Assembly: GCA_009731375.1 (NCBI GenBank)
Contig: BJOX01000074.1
Span: forward strand, 1,025,473 to 1,089,472
Reading direction: 5' to 3'
DNA length: 64,000 bases
Source of the DNA: Paulinella micropora
Lineage: Eukaryota > Cercozoa > Imbricatea > Euglyphida
A program made the position numbers and the translations under genes. The notes below the pieces were generated by a model that searched no databases, was not told where the DNA came from, and saw only the letters and a program-made list of their open reading frames with translations. How positions within the stretch are numbered: the first letter of the stretch is position 1; each line of letters begins with the position of its first letter. This document shows, piece after piece, positions 61,104 through 64,000 of the stretch.

Positions 61104-61417
61104 AATAAATATATATATATATATATAAGTAAATAATCATGTATATATATATATAATTAATTAATTAAAATTAATTAATTAATTAATTAATTAATTAATT
61201 AATTAATAATTAATTAATTAATTAATTAATTAATTAATTATTAATTAATTAACGATTAATTAATTAATTAATTAATTAATTAACTAATTAATTATTAATT
61301 AATTTATTAATTTATTAATTTATAATTTATTAATTTATTAATTTATTAATTTATTAATTTATTGAATAAATAAATAAATAAATAGATAAATAAATACATA
61401 AATACATAAATAAATAA

Positions 61418-61493
<76 letters not shown>

Positions 61494-61517
61494 TGAGTGA
61501 GTGAGTGAGAGAGACAG

Positions 61518-61562
<45 letters not shown>

Positions 61563-62433
61563 CAGAGAGAGAGACAGAGAGAGACAGAGAGAGAGACAGA
61601 GAGAGAGACAGAGAGAGAGAGAGAGATAGAGAGAGAGAGACAGAGAGAGAGACAGAGAGAGAGAGAGACAGAGAGAGACAGAGACAGAGAGAGACAGAGA
61701 GAGACAGAGAGACAGAGAGAGACAGAGAGAGAGAGAGAGACAGAGAGAGAGACAGAGACAGAGAGAGAGAGAGAGAGACAGAGANNNNNNNNNNNNNNNN
61801 NNNNNNNNNNNNNNNNNNNNNNNNNNNNNNNNNNNNNNNNNNNNNNNNNNNNNNNNNNNNNNNNNNNNNNNNNNNNNNNNNNNNNNNNNNNNNNNNNNNN
61901 NNNNNNNNNNNNNNNNNNNNNNNNNNNNNNNNNNNNNNNNNNNNNNNNNNNNNNNNNNNNNNNNNNNNNNNNNNNNNNNNNNNNNNNNNNNNNNNNNNNN
62001 NNNNNNNNNNNNNNNNNNNNNNNNNNNNNNNNNNNNNNNNNNNNNNNNNNNNNNNNNNNNNNNNNNNNNNNNNNNNNNNNNNNNNNNNNNNNNNNNNNNN
62101 NNNNNNNNNNNNNNNNNNNNNNNNNNNNNNNNNNNNNNNNNNNNNNNNNNNNNNNNNNNNNNNNNNNNNNNNNNNNNNNNNNNNNNNNNNNNNNNNNNNN
62201 NNNNNNNNNNNNNNNNNNNNNNNNNNNNNNNNNNNNNNNNNNNNNNNNNNNNNNNNNNNNNNNNNNNNNNNNNNNNNNNNNNNNNNNNNNNNNNNNNNNN
62301 NNNNNNNNNNNNNNNNNNNNNNNNNNNNNNNNNNNNNNNNNNNNNNNNNNNNNNNNNNNNNNNNNNNNNNNNNNNNNNNNNNNNNNNNNNNNNNNNNNNN
62401 NNNNNNNNNNNNNNNNNNNNNNNNNNNNNNNNN

Positions 62434-62531
<98 letters not shown>

Positions 62532-62540
62532 GTTGTCTGC
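60775..62540. repeat. TA/TTAA arrays, GA arrays and a large gap
   Basis: AT-rich arrays (ATAAT, TTAA, AAAT) to about 61,445, GA/GACA arrays to 61,784, a gap at 61,785-62,433, then CT. Exons may be hidden in the gap. Confidence 0.85.
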
Positions 62541-62542
62541 AG

Positions 62543-62576
62543 GCCAAGGACAAAGTTTTAAAACTCGACATAAACG
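62543..62576 (+). CDS. Host micro-exon, probably same gene
   Basis: A 34-nt island, acceptor TTGTTGTCTGCAG and donor GTGTTTTC. One frame reads AKDKVLKLDIN. Its phase cannot be tied to the 60,726-60,755 exon because of the intervening gap. Confidence 0.45.
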
Positions 62577-62582
62577 GTGTTT

Positions 62583-62626
<44 letters not shown>

Positions 62627-63500
62627 TGTTTCTTTCTGGTTTTGTTGCTTTCTTTCTTTCTTTCTTGCTTGCTTGCTTTCTTCCTTCCTTTCTTTCTTTC
62701 TTCTTTGCTTCCATCCTTCCTTCCTTCCTCTCTTCCTTCCTCTTTTGCTTTCTTTCTTTCTTTCTTTCTTTTTCTCCTTCTTTCTCTCTTTCTTTCTTTC
62801 TTTCTTTCTTTTTTTCTTTCTTTCTTTCTCTCTCTCTCTCTCTTTTTTTTTTTTTTTCTGTATNNNNNNNNNNNNNNNNNNNNNNNNNNNNNNNNNNNNN
62901 NNNNNNNNNNNNNNNNNNNNNNNNNNNNNNNNNNNNNNNNNNNNNNNNNNNNNNNNNNNGAAGAGGGTGGTGGTGGTAAGGAAGAGGGGGGGGGGCAATC
63001 CCTTCTCTTAAGTGAAAAGGAGCGATGCAGAGGCACCTAATATATCTATGTCTAGGACAGCTAATAGCTAATATATCTATGTCTAGGAAAGCGCTACGAA
63101 GGACAAGGCTATGCGGCGCCCTCCTTTCTGCTGGCCAGGTCCAAGCCTCCAGATATAGATACATATATACGTACATACATACATACATACATACATACAT
63201 ACATACATACGTACGTACATACATATACATATATACATATACATATATACATACATACATACATACATACATACATACATACATACATACATACATACGT
63301 ACATACGTACAGACATACAGACATACAGACATGCACATTCAGACATACAGACATACAGACATACCTACATACATACATAAATACACACATACATACATAC
63401 ATACATACATACAGACATACATACATACATGCGTACATACATACATGCATGCATTCATACATACATACATACATACATACATACATACATACATACACAG
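62577..63500. repeat. CTTT tract, gap, short unique patch and ACAT array
   Basis: CTTT repeats, a gap at 62,864-62,959, a non-repetitive patch at 63,000-63,155 with a 26-bp direct repeat (TAATATATCTATGTCTAGGA), and ACAT tetramers. No supported gene. Confidence 0.8.
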
Positions 63501-63507
63501 AAATTAC

Positions 63508-63552
63508 CTCTACAAATAAGTGTTGTTCTTCACTGGTGTTTTGCTTCGCCCG

Positions 63553-63557
<5 letters not shown>
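63508..63557 (-). CDS. Possible host exon
   Basis: Minus-strand island with donor GTAATTTC and frame AKQNTSEEQHLFVE. The acceptor is not clear within the upstream CT tract. Confidence 0.35.
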
Positions 63558-63593
<36 letters not shown>

Positions 63594-63793
63594 ACTCTCT
63601 CTCTCTTCTCCCTCTCTCTCTCTCTCTCTTCTCTCCCCCCCCCTCCCCCCTCTCTCTCTCTCTCTCTCTCTCTCCNNNNNNNNNNNNNNNNNNNNNNNNN
63701 NNNNNNNNNNNNNNNNNNNNNNNNNNNNNNNNNNNNNNNNNNNNNNNNNNNNNNNNNNNNNNNNNNNNNNNNNNNNNNNNNNNNNCCCCTTCT

Positions 63794-63824
<31 letters not shown>

Positions 63825-64000
63825 CCTATCTATCTACCTATCTACCTATCTACCTATCCACCTATCTACCTATCTACCTATCCCCCTATCCTCCTATCTG
63901 CCTATCTACCTATCAACCTATCTACCTTCCTATCTACCTATCTACCTATCTATCTATCTACCTATCTACCTATCTATCTATCTATCTATCCATCTATCTA
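63558..64000. repeat. CT tract, gap and TATC/TACC array
   Basis: CT/C-rich sequence, a gap at 63,676-63,785 and a CTAT/CTAC tetranucleotide array to the window end. Confidence 0.9.

Overview
The window is eukaryotic nuclear DNA that is extraordinarily rich in microsatellites, and it carries one AT-rich integrated DNA virus. The flanks (1-35,285 and 57,832-64,000) consist mostly of tetra-, tri- and dinucleotide tracts (GATA/TATC, TGTA/TACA, TAA, CT, CA), dispersed repeats and assembly gaps. Short islands of ordinary sequence lie between them, and many have the form 'polypyrimidine-AG | open frame | GT'. They read as very small exons (about 30-100 nt) of intron-rich host genes whose introns are filled with microsatellites. 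The organism is probably a unicellular alga or other protist; I cannot name it.

Host genes. Most exon islands between 4 and 26 kb are on the minus strand. Nine consecutive islands from 25,653 down to 20,953 have matching splice phases and encode a PLP-dependent (group II) decarboxylase-like protein resembling PDXDC1. A plus-strand gene has two phase-matched exons at 28.6 and 30.0 kb. A compact minus-strand gene of about four exons (34,702-34,170) lies 0.6 kb from the virus. A plus-strand gene has exons between 60.0 and 62.6 kb. Around many exons the exon edge and its splice site are duplicated several times within the flanking microsatellite.

The element (35,292-57,825) is bounded by 145-bp terminal inverted repeats (about 8 mismatches) and a perfect 6-bp target-site duplication, TCGCTC. 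It is a Polinton-like virus / Maverick-type element inserted in a CT-rich tract. Left to right it has: two small unknown genes; a retroviral-type (rve) integrase (-); an unknown acidic/basic protein (-); a long phage-like fibre with an S74 intramolecular chaperone (+); a small membrane protein (+); small unknown proteins; an FtsK/HerA-type packaging ATPase (+); a basic core-like protein (+); a coiled-coil protein (+); an adenain-like maturation protease (+); a penton-type minor capsid protein (+); a major capsid protein (+); a spike/fibre protein (+); two ExoX-C-like small proteins (-); a protein-primed family B DNA polymerase (-); and an AP2-like/zinc-finger protein (-). This is a complete set for replication, integration, packaging and virion building.

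Three points deserve attention. (1) Many genes are interrupted in frame by TGA (about 14) or TAG (4), largely at positions where Trp is expected or fits, yet TGA also looks like a normal stop in several genes of the same element. (2) At least nine single-base frameshifts occur, nearly all in short A or T runs. (3) Five intergenic regions carry a roughly 120-150 bp structure that can fold as a four-way junction or cruciform, with compensatory base changes between copies. A 1,255-bp direct repeat around a 10-N gap at 47,435 is almost certainly an unmerged contig overlap, so the apparent second protease and penton genes are not real.
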